In this document: positions 44,364-56,276 of the stretch, piece by piece
Position numbering within the stretch: the first letter of the stretch is position 1
Layout: every line of letters begins with the position of its first letter
Notes under the pieces: generated by a model
Databases searched by the model: none
What the model was told of the DNA's origin: nothing
The model's input: only the letters and a program-made list of their open reading frames with translations
DNA from: Corallococcus sp. AS-1-6
Lineage (GTDB): Bacteria > Myxococcota > Myxococcia > Myxococcales > Myxococcaceae
Length of the DNA: 64,000 bases
Reading direction: 5' to 3'
Assembly: GCF_020037015.1 (NCBI RefSeq)
Contig: NZ_JAIQDE010000020.1
Coordinates: 110,258-174,257, forward strand
Program-made: the position numbers and the translations under genes

Positions 44364-45761
44364 CTACAGGTTCCCGGTCATCTTCTCCGGGCGGACCCAC
44401 TGGTCGAACTGCTCGGCGGTGACGAGCCCCAGCTCCACCGCCACCTCCTTCAGCGTCTTGCCCTGCTTGTGGGCCGTCTTGGCGATCTTCGCCGCGTTGT
44501 CGTAGCCGATGTGCGGGTTGAGCGCGGTGACGAGCATCAGGCTGCGCTGGAGGTTCTCCTGGAGGCGCGGGAGGTTGGGCTCGATGCCCACCGCGCAGTT
44601 CAGGCGGAAGCTGCGCATGCCGTCCGCGAGCAGGCGGCAGCTCTGCAGGAAGTTCTGGATGATGAGCGGCTTGAAGACGTTGAGCTCGAAGTTGCCGGAC
44701 GCGCCGCCCAGGGAGATGGCCACGTCGTTGCCCATCACCTGGGCGGACAGCATGGTGAGCGCCTCGCTCTGCGTGGGGTTCACCTTGCCCGGCATGATGG
44801 AGCTGCCCGGCTCGTTCTCCGGGATGTTGATTTCACCAATGCCCGAGCGCGGCCCGGACGACAGCCAGCGGATGTCGTTGGCCACCTTGAACAGCACCGC
44901 CGCCAGCCCCTTGAGCGCGCCGTGCCCCTGCACCAGCGCGTCGTTGGCGGCCAGCGCCTCGAACTTGTTGGGCGCGGTGACGAAGGCGTGGCCGGTGAGC
45001 TTCGCGATCTCGGCCGCCACGCGCTCGGCGTAGCCCGGGGGCGCGTTGAGGCCGGTGCCCACCGCGGTGCCGCCCAGCGCCAGCTCCCGCATGTGCGGCA
45101 GGGCCGCCTCGAGGTGGCCCTTCGCGCGGTCCAACTGCGCCACGTAGCCGCTGAACTCCTGCCCCAGGGTGAGCGGGGTCGCGTCCTGCAGGTGCGTGCG
45201 GCCAATCTTCACGATGGATTGGAAGGCCTGGGACTTCTGGGCGAGCACGTCGCGCAGGGCCCCGAGCTCCGGCAGCACCTGCTTCACCACGGCCTCCACG
45301 GCGGCCACGTTCATCGCGGTGGGGAACACGTCGTTGGAGCTCTGCCCCTTGTTGACGTCGTCGTTGGCGTGGACCTTGCGGCCCTCGCCCCGCTCGCCGC
45401 CCAGGAGCTCCGAGGCGCGGTTGGCCAGCACCTCGTTGCAGTTCATGTTCGTCTGCGTGCCGCTGCCCGTCTGCCACACGAGCAGGGGGAACTCCTCGTC
45501 ATGCTGGCCGGCGAGCACCTCGTCCGCGGCCTTCACGATGGCCTGGGCCTTCTCCCGGGAGAGGGAGCCGTTCTCCTGGTTCACGAGCGCGGCGGCCTTC
45601 TTCACCAGCACCAGCGCGTGCACGAGCGCCAGGGGCATGCGCTCCGAGGAGATGGCGAAGTTCTGGCGGCTGCGCTGCGTCTGCGCGCCCCAGAGCCGGT
45701 CGGCGGGGACTTCGATGGGACCCAAGGTGTCCTTCTCGATGCGAACGTTCTTCGTGCTCAC
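44364..45761 (-). CDS. fumC: Fumarate hydratase class II
   Basis: A 465-residue protein from the GTG at 45761, giving [31 protein letters not shown]. The class II fumarase/aspartase signature [11 protein letters not shown] is present, together with [14 protein letters not shown] and [16 protein letters not shown]. It hydrates fumarate to malate in the TCA cycle without an iron-sulfur cluster. The Shine-Dalgarno GGAGAG lies before the GTG; a longer frame to 45806 is less likely. Confidence 0.95.
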   Translation of the reverse strand: MSTKNVRIEKDTLGPIEVPADRLWGAQTQRSRQNFAISSERMPLALVHALVLVKKAAALVNQENGSLSREKAQAIVKAADEVLAGQHDEEFPLLVWQTGSGTQTNMNCNEVLANRASELLGGERGEGRKVHANDDVNKGQSSNDVFPTAMNVAAVEAVVKQVLPELGALRDVLAQKSQAFQSIVKIGRTHLQDATPLTLGQEFSGYVAQLDRAKGHLEAALPHMRELALGGTAVGTGLNAPPGYAERVAAEIAKLTGHAFVTAPNKFEALAANDALVQGHGALKGLAAVLFKVANDIRWLSSGPRSGIGEINIPENEPGSSIMPGKVNPTQSEALTMLSAQVMGNDVAISLGGASGNFELNVFKPLIIQNFLQSCRLLADGMRSFRLNCAVGIEPNLPRLQENLQRSLMLVTALNPHIGYDNAAKIAKTAHKQGKTLKEVAVELGLVTAEQFDQWVRPEKMTGNL

Positions 45762-45859
45762 GGTGGCTCTCTCCAGGGCAGGACCGCTGTCCCGCGCGAT
45801 TAACACCGCCGCGCCACCACGGCAGGACAGAGTGAAGGACCCGGCGTTAGTGTCACGTC
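45762..45859. promoter_or_regulatory. Divergent promoter region, fumC / MOSC gene
   Basis: The 98-nt spacer separates the divergent fumC and MOSC genes and must carry the start signals for both. No convincing promoter element was found. Confidence 0.35.
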
Positions 45860-46339
45860 GTGAGCACCCCTGGAATCATCAAGGCCCTCTTCCTGGCCCA
45901 GGAGCGCGGCACCCCCATGCGCCGGGTCCCGGAGGCGCGCGCCGTGGAGCAGCACGGCTTCGAAGGAGACCGCCACCAGCGCAGGGCGGTGGGCCACAAG
46001 CGCCAGCTCCTGCTCCTGGACGAAGCGCAGCGCGCGGCGCTGGACGTGCCCGAGGGCGCGCTCAAGGAGAACGTGCTGGTGGAAGGGCTTGCCCTGGACG
46101 CGCTGCCCCCGGGACAGCGGCTGGCGCTGGGGGGCGAGGTGGTGGTGGAGCTGACCGAGCCCTGCGTGCCCTGCTGGAAGCTGGACGCCCTGCGCCCTGG
46201 CCTCTTGAAAGATGGCTGGGGCCGCAGGGGTCAGCTCGCGCGGGTGCTGAAGGCAGGCACCGTGCATGAAGGTGACACGGTACGCCTGCTGGACGTGAAC
46301 CCGGACGCACCGCGCATCATCCGGCCGAAGCTGCCCTGA
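45860..46339 (+). CDS. MOSC domain protein
   Basis: A 159-residue protein from a GTG start. Features of the MOSC (molybdenum cofactor sulfurase C-terminal-like) fold are [34 protein letters not shown], and [14 protein letters not shown] with the conserved Cys thought to carry sulfur. Such small MOSC proteins may transfer sulfur to metal centres; the substrate is not known. It lies divergent from fumC. Confidence 0.85.
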   Translation: MSTPGIIKALFLAQERGTPMRRVPEARAVEQHGFEGDRHQRRAVGHKRQLLLLDEAQRAALDVPEGALKENVLVEGLALDALPPGQRLALGGEVVVELTEPCVPCWKLDALRPGLLKDGWGRRGQLARVLKAGTVHEGDTVRLLDVNPDAPRIIRPKLP

Positions 46340-46434
46340 ACCGTCACCGGAAGCCAACGGCCGACCAGCGCCCGGCATGTGGAGGCAGCAAGACAGGCCC
46401 GTGCAACGCCGCCTGCCCTGAACCCGATGAAAAC

Positions 46435-46456
46435 AAGCATTGCTTGAATTATTCAA
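46435..46456. promoter_or_regulatory. Two short palindromes upstream of the sensor/MCP genes
   Basis: AAGCA-T-TGCTT (46435-46445) and TTGAAT-T-ATTCAA (46444-46456) overlap by two bases in an unusually A/T-rich patch of this GC-rich genome, about 80-100 nt before the sensor gene start. The position fits an operator or promoter of the sensor/chemoreceptor pair. Function is inferred from position. Confidence 0.4.
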
Positions 46457-46536
46457 ATCGCGCCTGCCTGGGTGACTCCGCCAGGGGGTCCGTGACACAC
46501 TTTTTCAATCGTTCTCACGGCTCCTGGGGCGCCTGC

Positions 46537-47088
46537 ATGTCCATTCAATGGCTGGGTTTGGCGCTGGCGGCCTGGGGGCAGTTGCCTCCGGACGGCGCCG
46601 CGCAGCTCCGGAAGGTGGACCGGGTGATGCCCCACCTGCGTCGCCTGGCGGAAGACCCGGAGGTGGTGCGCGCCCTGCGCGCCCAGAACGCGCGCCGCAC
46701 GCCGCTCGCCACCATCCAGCAACTGGACGCGGAATGGCTGGCCACCCCGGCCCTCACGCCGCACAAGCAGCGCGTGCTGGACGGCCCCTGCACGGGCGCG
46801 CTCCGCCGCCTGCGGGAGCACCTGGGCCCGGCGCTGGCGGAGGCCTTCGCCATGGATGATCAGGGCGCGCTCGTCTGCGCCAGCCGGCGCACGTCCGACT
46901 ACTGGCAGGGCGACGAGGACAAGTGGCGCCTCACCTACGCCGGGGGCCGCGGCGGCCCCGCGCTGAAGGAAGCCCCCTTCTTCGACGAGTCCTCCCAGGC
47001 CTACGTCATCCAGGTGTCCCTCCCCGTCCGCGACGGCGCCCGGGTGATTGGCGCGCTCACCGTGGGCCTGTCCCTGCTCGACCTGTGA
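46537..47088 (+). CDS. Periplasmic PDC/Cache-like sensor protein
   Basis: A 183-residue protein with an N-terminal signal-like segment ([20 protein letters not shown]). The rest resembles a single Cache/PDC sensor domain: [62 protein letters not shown] and [22 protein letters not shown]. There is no transmembrane helix or signalling domain. It precedes the MCP gene by 29 nt and so may act as a soluble ligand-binding partner of that receptor. The ATG at 46537 is chosen because the longer frame (46444) has no similarity. Confidence 0.75.
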   Translation: MSIQWLGLALAAWGQLPPDGAAQLRKVDRVMPHLRRLAEDPEVVRALRAQNARRTPLATIQQLDAEWLATPALTPHKQRVLDGPCTGALRRLREHLGPALAEAFAMDDQGALVCASRRTSDYWQGDEDKWRLTYAGGRGGPALKEAPFFDESSQAYVIQVSLPVRDGARVIGALTVGLSLLDL

Positions 47089-47117
47089 CACCGACCGTCC
47101 CCCCGGGGTCCTCACGC

Positions 47118-49025
47118 ATGCGACTGCTGTCCGGATTGAAGTTGCGGGGCCGCCTCACGCTGTGGATCTGCCTGCTGCTCGTCGCGGCCCTCGTCCCCGC
47201 CATCGGGGCCGGGGTCCACACCCTCCGCCGCAACGTGGAGCAGCAGGTGCGCGGCGTCCTCCAGGTGGAGGCGGACAGCCTGCAAGACCTCATCGAATCC
47301 TCGCTGCACGAGCGCGAAGCGAACGCCCGCGCGTGGACCGAGGACGCCATCGTGCGCGGCGCGCTCCTCTTCGACACCTACGCCAAGAGCGACGCGGTGC
47401 TCGCCTCGCTGAACGGCCGGCACACCAGCTTCGCCGGGCTGGTCCTGTTCACCCCCGACGGGCGCGCCGTCTCCGTGAGCCGGCCGGAGCTGCGCCAGGC
47501 CTTCGCCGGCCGCGACCAGGAGGTGCGCGCCGCCCCCTGGTTCCAGGCCGCGCTGGAGGACCGCCTGGACCCCGCCATCCTCACGGACGCCGTCACGAAG
47601 AAGGACCCCTTCCTCGACCGCCCCGTGATGCCCCTGGCCCTGCCCGTGCTCAGCCCCATCTCCGGCGCGCGGGTGGGCGTGCTGCTGGCCGCGTATGACT
47701 GGGGCCAGTTGGAGACGGTGGTCGCGGGCGCGCTCCAGCGGGCCCAGGACCGGGGCCAGAAGAGCTTCACCCTGGAGCTCCTCACCCCGGGCGGCGCCCG
47801 CCTCTTCAGCGCCCGCGCCGAGGGCACGCCCCTCCTCGCGGACCCCGTGCGCGCCGAGGCCCACAACGACGCCACCCACCGCTTCGCCGCGGGCGAGGGC
47901 TGGCGCTTCGTGGCGGCGATGGAGGCGGACGAGGCCTTCCTGCCCCTGCGGCGCTTCCTGCAGCTCAGCCTGCTCTCGGGGGCCGCCCTCCTGGGGCTGG
48001 CCGTCCTGGCCGCCTGGGCGCTGGCGCGCGGGGTGACGCGGCCCATCGCCACGCTGAGCGAGCTGGTGTCCCGCGTGGTGCGCGAGGGCGACCTCACCCA
48101 GAAGGTGGAGGCCCACGGCCACCAGGACGAGGTGGGCGAGCTGGCCTCCGCCTTCTCCCGGATGATGGACCACCTGCGCGAGTCCACCACCAGCCTCCAG
48201 CAGGCCACCCGCGTGCTGGGGCAGACGGTCAGCGAGCTCACCGCGGCCACCGAGCAGCAGGAGCGCAACCTCACCCGGCAGGGCACCGCCATCCAGGAGA
48301 CGCAGGTCACCGCGAGGGAAATCCAGCAGACCTCGCAGCTCGCCGCGGAGCGCTCGCAGGCGGTGCTCGCGCTGGTGGCGCGGGCGCGTGAGGCGGGCGG
48401 CTCCGGCCAGCTCGCGCTCGGCGCCAGCCTGGACGGCTTCGAACAACTGCGCGACCACGGCGAGCGCCTGGCGGAGGGCATCTCCTCCCTCAACGAGCGC
48501 ACGCAGCAGATTGGCGGCATCACCCAGACGGTGAAGGACCTGGCGGACCAGTCCAACATGCTCGCGCTCAACGCGGCCATCGAGGCGGCCCGCTCCGGCG
48601 AGCACGGCAAGGGCTTTGGCGTGGTGGCGCGCGAAATCCGGGCCCTGGCGGACCAGTCCATCCAGGCCACCGGCCGGGTGCGTGAAATCCTGGACGCCAT
48701 CCGCGGCGGCATCCACGACACCGTGGCGCTGTCGGAAGAGGGCCAGCGCCGCTCCGAGGCGGGCCTGGCCCAGGTGCGCGAGAGCGGTCAGAGCCTGCGC
48801 GCGCTCACGGACATCATCCAGGACAACGCGTCCGCGGCCCAGCAGATCGCCGCCGCCGTCATCCAGCAGAACGCCGGCATCGCCCAGATTTTCGCCGCCG
48901 TCACGGACCTGTCCCGGATGATGGACGACACCCTCCAGGCCATGCACGGCACCCAGCGCATGACGCACGCCCTGCGCGGCGTGGCCGAGCGCATGGAGTC
49001 CGTGGCCGGCGTCTGGCGCGTCTAG
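47118..49025 (+). CDS. Methyl-accepting chemotaxis protein with Cache-type sensor
   Basis: A 635-residue chemoreceptor starting [32 protein letters not shown], which contains TM1 (about 12-33). A periplasmic dCache-like region (about 34-285) ends at TM2 (about 286-310, [23 protein letters not shown]). A HAMP domain ([28 protein letters not shown]) and a signalling domain follow, with the highly conserved hairpin [35 protein letters not shown]. It controls a CheA-type kinase. The preceding gene encodes a free periplasmic sensor domain. Confidence 0.92.
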   Translation: MRLLSGLKLRGRLTLWICLLLVAALVPAIGAGVHTLRRNVEQQVRGVLQVEADSLQDLIESSLHEREANARAWTEDAIVRGALLFDTYAKSDAVLASLNGRHTSFAGLVLFTPDGRAVSVSRPELRQAFAGRDQEVRAAPWFQAALEDRLDPAILTDAVTKKDPFLDRPVMPLALPVLSPISGARVGVLLAAYDWGQLETVVAGALQRAQDRGQKSFTLELLTPGGARLFSARAEGTPLLADPVRAEAHNDATHRFAAGEGWRFVAAMEADEAFLPLRRFLQLSLLSGAALLGLAVLAAWALARGVTRPIATLSELVSRVVREGDLTQKVEAHGHQDEVGELASAFSRMMDHLRESTTSLQQATRVLGQTVSELTAATEQQERNLTRQGTAIQETQVTAREIQQTSQLAAERSQAVLALVARAREAGGSGQLALGASLDGFEQLRDHGERLAEGISSLNERTQQIGGITQTVKDLADQSNMLALNAAIEAARSGEHGKGFGVVAREIRALADQSIQATGRVREILDAIRGGIHDTVALSEEGQRRSEAGLAQVRESGQSLRALTDIIQDNASAAQQIAAAVIQQNAGIAQIFAAVTDLSRMMDDTLQAMHGTQRMTHALRGVAERMESVAGVWRV

Positions 49026-49056
49026 CGGCGGGAAGCGCGCCAGGGGGCCACCAGCG

Positions 49057-49416
49057 CTAGACGCGCTTCTCCCAGCGGGGCGTGTCGTCGTCCACGGGCG
49101 TGTTCGCGACCTTGGACACCCAGTCCAGCGTCCCCTGCAGCGGCGCCCGGCCGTACGCCTTCGCCGGGATGAACGCCCAGAGCAGCAGGTAGAGCGCCGC
49201 GCTCATCCCCGCGGACGCGAACAGCATCAGCACGAACGCCACCCGCACCAGCGACACGTCCACGCCCAGCTCGCGCGCCAGCGCCGCGCAGACGCCCAGG
49301 AGCGCCCGCCCCTCGCCCCGGTGCATCGGCACCGTCCGCGCGCGGCAGTGCGGGCAGCGCAGCGCCTCCCCGGACAGCTCCCTCGAACAAGCCCTGCACT
49401 GTGTCGTGACGTCCAT
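49057..49416 (-). CDS. PspC domain protein with N-terminal zinc ribbon
   Basis: A 119-residue protein. The N-terminus CRAC...CPHC is a four-Cys zinc ribbon (residues 7-25). The PspC domain follows: GRALLGVCAALARELGVDVSLVRVAFVLMLFASAGMSAALYLLLWAFIPAK, with one or two membrane helices. PspC proteins act in the phage-shock/envelope stress response. The stand-alone combination with a zinc ribbon is common in myxobacteria. Confidence 0.85.
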   Translation of the reverse strand: MDVTTQCRACSRELSGEALRCPHCRARTVPMHRGEGRALLGVCAALARELGVDVSLVRVAFVLMLFASAGMSAALYLLLWAFIPAKAYGRAPLQGTLDWVSKVANTPVDDDTPRWEKRV

Positions 49417-49691
49417 GAGGTGACCTCTCCGTCAGGCCCCCGCTTGGCACGATGGGGGTCCCATTCCTACCTACGGAAACCCGCTGTCCCTGATTGCCCT
49501 TCCCCTCCGGCGTCGTGATTCCGGGGGGTTATGGCCGGCTGCGTCAGTCGATTTACAGATTTAATCCCGGCGATGTTGACAGCCTTACAGGCAAGCAGCT
49601 TCTAATTCACCAAGGCTTCCCTTTCCAAGACGGGAGGGACATCTTTCAGCCCGTTGAGCCGCTTTTACAACGCATCTCGTCAGGAGCCGAC
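49417..49691. other. 275-nt divergent intergenic region upstream of aceB
   Basis: The region is A/T-richer than its surroundings (from 49541 to 49620) and contains the candidate promoter at 49576-49606. The in-frame sequence upstream of the aceB ATG is not malate-synthase-like. Confidence 0.5.
49576..49606 (+). promoter_or_regulatory. Candidate sigma70-type promoter for aceB-aceA
   Basis: A perfect -35 box TTGACA (49576-49581) is followed 19 nt later by TCTAAT (49601-49606), or 18 nt later by TTCTAA, in the A/T-richest stretch of the region. It lies about 86 nt before the aceB start. Spacing is slightly long, so this is a candidate only. Confidence 0.4.
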
Positions 49692-51314
<1,623 letters not shown>

Positions 51315-51377
51315 CGCTTCTCAACCGTTTCAACGAAGTCTTTTCAACCCTTCACCAGAAGCCCGAGGAGTCCTGGC

Positions 51378-52664
<1,287 letters not shown>

Positions 52665-52699
52665 GCCCGGCGGATCATCCCTGCGCCTGAAGAGGCGCT

Positions 52700-52746
52700 G
52701 AAGGCCGCGGCGTCCCGGGGAAATTCCCTGGGATTTCGCGGCCTTC
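52700..52746 (+). terminator. Hairpin after aceA (candidate terminator)
   Basis: Arms GAAGGCCGCG (52700-52709) and CGCGGCCTTC (52737-52746) pair perfectly. Between them a second stem, TCCCGGGG/CCCTGGGA, can form. The structure starts 35 nt after the aceA stop. No U-run follows, so this is a stable GC-rich hairpin rather than a classic intrinsic terminator. Confidence 0.6.
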
Positions 52747-52873
52747 GCCGTTCGTTGGGCGAATCAGGCAACTTCCCCGGCGCCGGGGCGATAATGCAGG
52801 GAACGAACTTGAAGCCCCACAGGCACGCCTCCGGGCGCGCCTCGCAGACCGGGGCCTTTTGACGGGAGCCGCC

Positions 52874-53284
52874 ATGAACCGCATCACGTCTCTCTCCGGT
52901 CCTCGGGTGCAGCCGGCCGCGACGAACACCGCCTCCTCCGTGTCGGGCAGCCGCTTCGGCTCGCTGCTGTCGGGCGCGGCCGCGCAGCCGAAGATGGGCG
53001 CGCAGTTGACGGGCGGGTCGGTGGTGTCGTCGGCCCTGGCGCAGATGGGGGCCACGCCGCACGGCGGGCTGGTGAACGCCTACACCGCGGGCGCCACCTC
53101 CACGCCCATCAACGTCTCGGGCAACCAGGCCCAGCCGCAGCAGGCCGCGGGCTCGCAGACGGGCGCGGAGCCCAAGAGCGAGGAGCTGCAGGCCATCGAG
53201 GACCTGGCCATCATGTCGTCGGTGTCCATGTCCCAGTCCATCCTGCACATGGGCGGCATGAAGCTGGACCTGGAGCGCGAGTAG
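52874..53284 (+). CDS. Hypothetical protein, Ser/Ala/Gly-rich, 136 residues
   Basis: Starts MNRITSLSGPRVQPAATNTAS with GGGAG upstream. It is rich in Ser, Gly, Ala and Gln with no signal peptide or membrane segment. The C-terminus (SEELQAIEDLAIMSSVSMSQSILHMGG) looks helical and amphipathic. No family was recognised. It is followed by a convincing terminator. Composition recalls secreted or scaffold proteins, but that is only an impression. Confidence 0.7.
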   Translation: MNRITSLSGPRVQPAATNTASSVSGSRFGSLLSGAAAQPKMGAQLTGGSVVSSALAQMGATPHGGLVNAYTAGATSTPINVSGNQAQPQQAAGSQTGAEPKSEELQAIEDLAIMSSVSMSQSILHMGGMKLDLERE

Positions 53285-53327
53285 TCCCCGCGCCCCAGGC
53301 CGTCCTTCACGGCATTGGATTCACGTG

Positions 53328-53355
53328 AGCCCTGGGGGAGACCTCAGGGCTTTTT
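53328..53355 (+). terminator. Intrinsic terminator
   Basis: Arms AGCCCTG (53328-53334) and CAGGGCT (53345-53351) form a stem, extended inward by GGG/ACC-type pairing around the loop, and are followed by TTTTT (53351-53355). It lies 44 nt after the stop of the 136-residue gene and overlaps the 3' end of the convergent gene. Confidence 0.75.
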
Positions 53356-53589
53356 CTTGTCGCTGTCGTCGCTGTACTGGTCGCGGATGCCCGCGTGCCG
53401 GTGCCGCGTGTCGTTCCAGGGATGATCCACGTCGGTGCGCTGCCCGCCGTTCTGCCCGGTGACGTCGTTGAGCTCCTCGGAGCGGCCTTCGGCGGGCACC
53501 ATGTCGCCGTACTCTTCCGGGTCCTTCTGCTTGCTGGGGTCCAGCGGGATGCCGGCGCTCTTCTTGAGGTATTCGTCCTTGGGGTCCAT
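53344..53589 (-). CDS. Small acidic hypothetical protein, 81 residues
   Basis: Starts MDPKDEYLKKSAGIPLDPSK, with GGGAGGA in the mRNA before the ATG. It is hydrophilic, rich in Asp, Glu, Lys and Gly (PEEYGDMVPAEGRSEELND) with no membrane segment. No family was recognised. The competing frame in the same region is low-complexity and rejected. It converges with the previous gene and shares its terminator. Confidence 0.65.
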   Translation of the reverse strand: MDPKDEYLKKSAGIPLDPSKQKDPEEYGDMVPAEGRSEELNDVTGQNGGQRTDVDHPWNDTRHRHAGIRDQYSDDSDKKKP

Positions 53590-53670
53590 GCCGTCATTCC
53601 TCCCTTGAGCCCTCAAGGTGGTGACGGAGTGCCGGACCGGGAGCGGCCGGGCGGCCAGGGGGGCGGCTCC

Positions 53671-54015
53671 TCAGTTGAGGTACTTCGGCCTCGCCGGAGC
53701 CGTGGCGGCGTCCGGGGGCTGGGCCTTCATCATCTCCAGGCCCTGGCGGGTGAGCACGAAGCGGACGACGCCGGAGCCGCGCTCGGTCTCGATTTCGGCC
53801 TCGAAGGCGGGCCCGGCGATGCCGCCGAGGGACACGTCCTTGCGCAGGTTGTTCACGCGGCCGGAGAGCAGATCGCCGCCCACCTCGCGTGAGCCCTCGC
53901 CGCGCGTGTACAGCTCGAAGGCGGCCTCGTGCAGCGTCATGGCCAGCGCCGGGGTGAGGGGCTGGGAGCTGAAGAGCACGGAGATGAGGAGCCAGTAGGG
54001 CGTCTGTTCAGCCAT
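53671..54015 (-). CDS. Hypothetical protein, 114 residues
   Basis: Starts MAEQTPYWLLISVLFSSQPLTPAL. A hydrophobic N-terminus (about 8-25) is followed by a mixed alpha/beta region with EIETERGSGVVRFVLTRQGLEMM. No family was recognised. It lies downstream of the radical SAM gene, 22 nt away in the same direction, so they are probably co-transcribed. The 54108 start was rejected because the extra sequence is Pro/Arg-rich shadow. Confidence 0.65.
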   Translation of the reverse strand: MAEQTPYWLLISVLFSSQPLTPALAMTLHEAAFELYTRGEGSREVGGDLLSGRVNNLRKDVSLGGIAGPAFEAEIETERGSGVVRFVLTRQGLEMMKAQPPDAATAPARPKYLN

Positions 54016-54037
54016 CGCTGGAGTGTAACGGGTGCGG

Positions 54038-55324
54038 CTAGCGGGCGCGCGGCTGTCTGCGGGCGGCGATGGCCTCCGCGAGCACGCCCTGCGCCCTCCA
54101 GTGGCCATACAGGCGGCCCTGGGACGCGAGGAAGTCCAGCCGCTGTTGGGTGCGCGCGTCCAGGCGGCCGGGGGCCGCGTCGCGGAACGGCGTGCCGGGC
54201 AGCGGCATGAAGGTGTGGCCGTGCACGCGGGCGCCCAAATCAGACAGCCGCTGCATGAGGTCCAGCGTGGCGTCCACGTCCGAGGGCTCCTCCCCGGGCA
54301 GGCCCAGGATGAAGTCCACGTTGGGCACGAAGCCGCCCTCCACGGCGAGCCGCGCGGCGCGCACCACGGTCTCCACGTCGTGGCCGCGCCGGGTGGCCTG
54401 GAGGATGCGCTCGGAGCCGGACTGGCCTCCGATGATGAGGTTGTCGTTGGCCACGTAGCGCTTGAGCAGGGCCAGGGCCTCCGGCGTGACGTGCTCCGGG
54501 CGCACCTCCGAGGGGAAGGTGCCGTAGTAGATGCGCCCGTCCGGGGCCATGGCCTCCGTCACGGCGGCGAGCAGCTCCTCCACGGCGGCCAGGTTCACGG
54601 TCTCGTCGGGGGTGCCGTAGGACAGGGACGTGGGGGTGATGAAGCGCAGGTCGCGCCGTCCCGCGCGGCGCAGCTCGCGGGCCCAGCGGGCGATGTTGGC
54701 GACGGTGCGGTGCCGGAAGCGCGCCTTGGACATGAAGGGCGTCTGGCAGAAGCGGCAGGCGTAGATGCAGCCGCGGGTGATCTCGATGGCGCCGAACTTC
54801 ACGTGCTTCGCGGCGAACGGGGGGAAGTCGTCCAGGCGCACGCCCTCGCCGTGGCCGTGCTGCACGAGCTTGCCGTCCTTGAGGTGCGCGGTGCCGTGCG
54901 TGGCGCGGGGGTCCTCGCCCTGGAGGACGCGGGCCAGGAGGGCGCGCAGGGTGTGCTCGCCCTCGCCCACGGCGACCAGGTCGAAGCCGGCCTGGAGCGT
55001 CTGGAGCGTCTCGGCGGTGGCGTGCACGCCGCCCGCGATGCAGAGGACGTCGCGGCCCTCCAGCCGCTCGCGCACCCAGCCCAGCTCCTCCACGGAGGGG
55101 CCGAAGCTGGCGGAGTAGAAGGACCACGCGGCGACGACGGTGTCGCCCGCGTCCACGCGCTCGCGCACGGTGGCCAGCAGGTCTTCGCGGTTGCGAGGGA
55201 AGTGCAGCGACACGTCCGCGAGCGCGGGGTCCGCCTCCACGGCGCCGGCGAGCACGGTGAAGGCGTACTTGCCGGGGTACTGGTAGCTCAGGACGAGCGA
55301 GACCTTGCGAGGCGTCTGCGACAT
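54038..55324 (-). CDS. B12-binding domain radical SAM protein
   Basis: A 428-residue protein starting MSQTPRKVSLVLSYQYPGKYAF. The N-terminal part (about 1-140) resembles a cobalamin-binding Rossmann domain (DVLCIAGGVHATAETLQ, FDLVAVGEGEHTLRALL). The radical SAM cluster motif is CIYACRFC (CxxxCxxC) in EITRGCIYACRFCQTPFMS. Other segments are IYYGTFPSEVRPEHV and FILGLPGEEPSDVDATL. It resembles the MJ_1487-type family; the substrate is unknown. It is possibly a methyltransferase or cyclisation enzyme, but this cannot be told from the sequence. Confidence 0.88.
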   Translation of the reverse strand: MSQTPRKVSLVLSYQYPGKYAFTVLAGAVEADPALADVSLHFPRNREDLLATVRERVDAGDTVVAAWSFYSASFGPSVEELGWVRERLEGRDVLCIAGGVHATAETLQTLQAGFDLVAVGEGEHTLRALLARVLQGEDPRATHGTAHLKDGKLVQHGHGEGVRLDDFPPFAAKHVKFGAIEITRGCIYACRFCQTPFMSKARFRHRTVANIARWARELRRAGRRDLRFITPTSLSYGTPDETVNLAAVEELLAAVTEAMAPDGRIYYGTFPSEVRPEHVTPEALALLKRYVANDNLIIGGQSGSERILQATRRGHDVETVVRAARLAVEGGFVPNVDFILGLPGEEPSDVDATLDLMQRLSDLGARVHGHTFMPLPGTPFRDAAPGRLDARTQQRLDFLASQGRLYGHWRAQGVLAEAIAARRQPRAR

Positions 55325-55352
55325 GACGGCCGGGGATGATGCCACAGCGCGG

Positions 55353-56276
55353 TCAGAGGAAGCGGCGCTCCCACTGGCGGACCTCGGCTTCGGTGAAGTC
55401 GCCCCAGGAGCCCTTGTGCGCGTAGAGCCACGGTTCCAGAACGCGGGCCAGCTCGCGATATGCGGGCAGTGTGTCACCGGCCTCGAGGTCCCCCGCTTCG
55501 GGAACAGGGCCCAGGGACACCACGGCGCGTTCTGGCGACAGGGCTTCGACCCGGGTCGAAGGCGAGTGCAACCGGGAGCGAAGTGCCTCCGCGCCCCCCA
55601 GTTCGTTGAGCACGGGCGGCCCCAGGAACGTGAGCCACGCGGGGGGACGGAGCTTCGTGCCCAAGTACGACGCCAGTGCGCCAAGCCCTGGCCCTGGCAG
55701 ATCGAAACCCGGATGCCGGGCACTCCGGTCCCGGAGAATGGGAGTGGTGTGGTGCCCCCAACTCCACGCCTCCAACGCGGGCCCGGCGTGCCCGGAGCTG
55801 AAGGGAAGTCCCCTTCCCAGCTCGACGATCAACGAACGAACAGCTTCATTCCCCCGCGTCTCAAGAAATCCGGTGGGCAGCCAGAACTCCACCGCGCACA
55901 TGGGCTGCGGGAAGTCCCGAGCGAACAGGGCTGGGATGGTGGAGTGCCCGACATACGAGAACCTGATGCCCGTCACTGAATCAGGACGCCCGCGCGCTTC
56001 GATACTGGCCCCACGAGGGTCCATCAATTTCCGCTGGAGGAACCCGGGTTCCTCTTCGGCCAGCGCCCACCAGTACCCGTCGTAGTCCAAGTACCAGCCG
56101 AGTGATTCCAGCTCCAGGGCATGGAGGTAACGGTCCAGGGCCTGTGTGACCGCGCCCATCACTTCTTCATGAAAGCCCGGCATGTAGAACACAACACGCA
56201 GGCCCTCCCGGAGAATGGTGACCTCCTCCCCTTCGATGTTCAGCGTGGTTTGAACGCGGGGAAACCGTACAGCCAT
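55353..56276 (-). CDS. DUF3396 family protein, candidate immunity protein
   Basis: A 307-residue protein starting MAVRFPRVQTTLNIEGEEVTI. The block VTILREGLRVVFYMPGFHEEVMGAVTQALDRYLHAL with ESLGWYLDYDGYWWALAEE matches DUF3396, a family often annotated as type VI secretion immunity-like. Its start overlaps the stop of the upstream lipoprotein gene by 1 nt (TGATG), so translation is coupled; a GTG one codon earlier is an alternative. Third-position base use is visibly less GC-biased than in surrounding genes, hinting at horizontal transfer. Immunity function is inference from the pairing. Confidence 0.82.
   Translation of the reverse strand: MAVRFPRVQTTLNIEGEEVTILREGLRVVFYMPGFHEEVMGAVTQALDRYLHALELESLGWYLDYDGYWWALAEEEPGFLQRKLMDPRGASIEARGRPDSVTGIRFSYVGHSTIPALFARDFPQPMCAVEFWLPTGFLETRGNEAVRSLIVELGRGLPFSSGHAGPALEAWSWGHHTTPILRDRSARHPGFDLPGPGLGALASYLGTKLRPPAWLTFLGPPVLNELGGAEALRSRLHSPSTRVEALSPERAVVSLGPVPEAGDLEAGDTLPAYRELARVLEPWLYAHKGSWGDFTEAEVRQWERRFL

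Noticed and set aside
47112..48968. A 618-codon minus-strand frame opposite the MCP gene
   Set aside because: No motifs; antisense shadow of a real chemoreceptor.
49444..49460. Sigma54-like TGGCAC in the aceB upstream region
   Set aside because: The required downstream TTGC element is absent at the correct distance.
53307..53597. Alternative 96-codon frame overlapping the small acidic protein
   Set aside because: Thr/Pro/Arg-rich with no sensible pattern; the 81-residue frame has a better start and composition.
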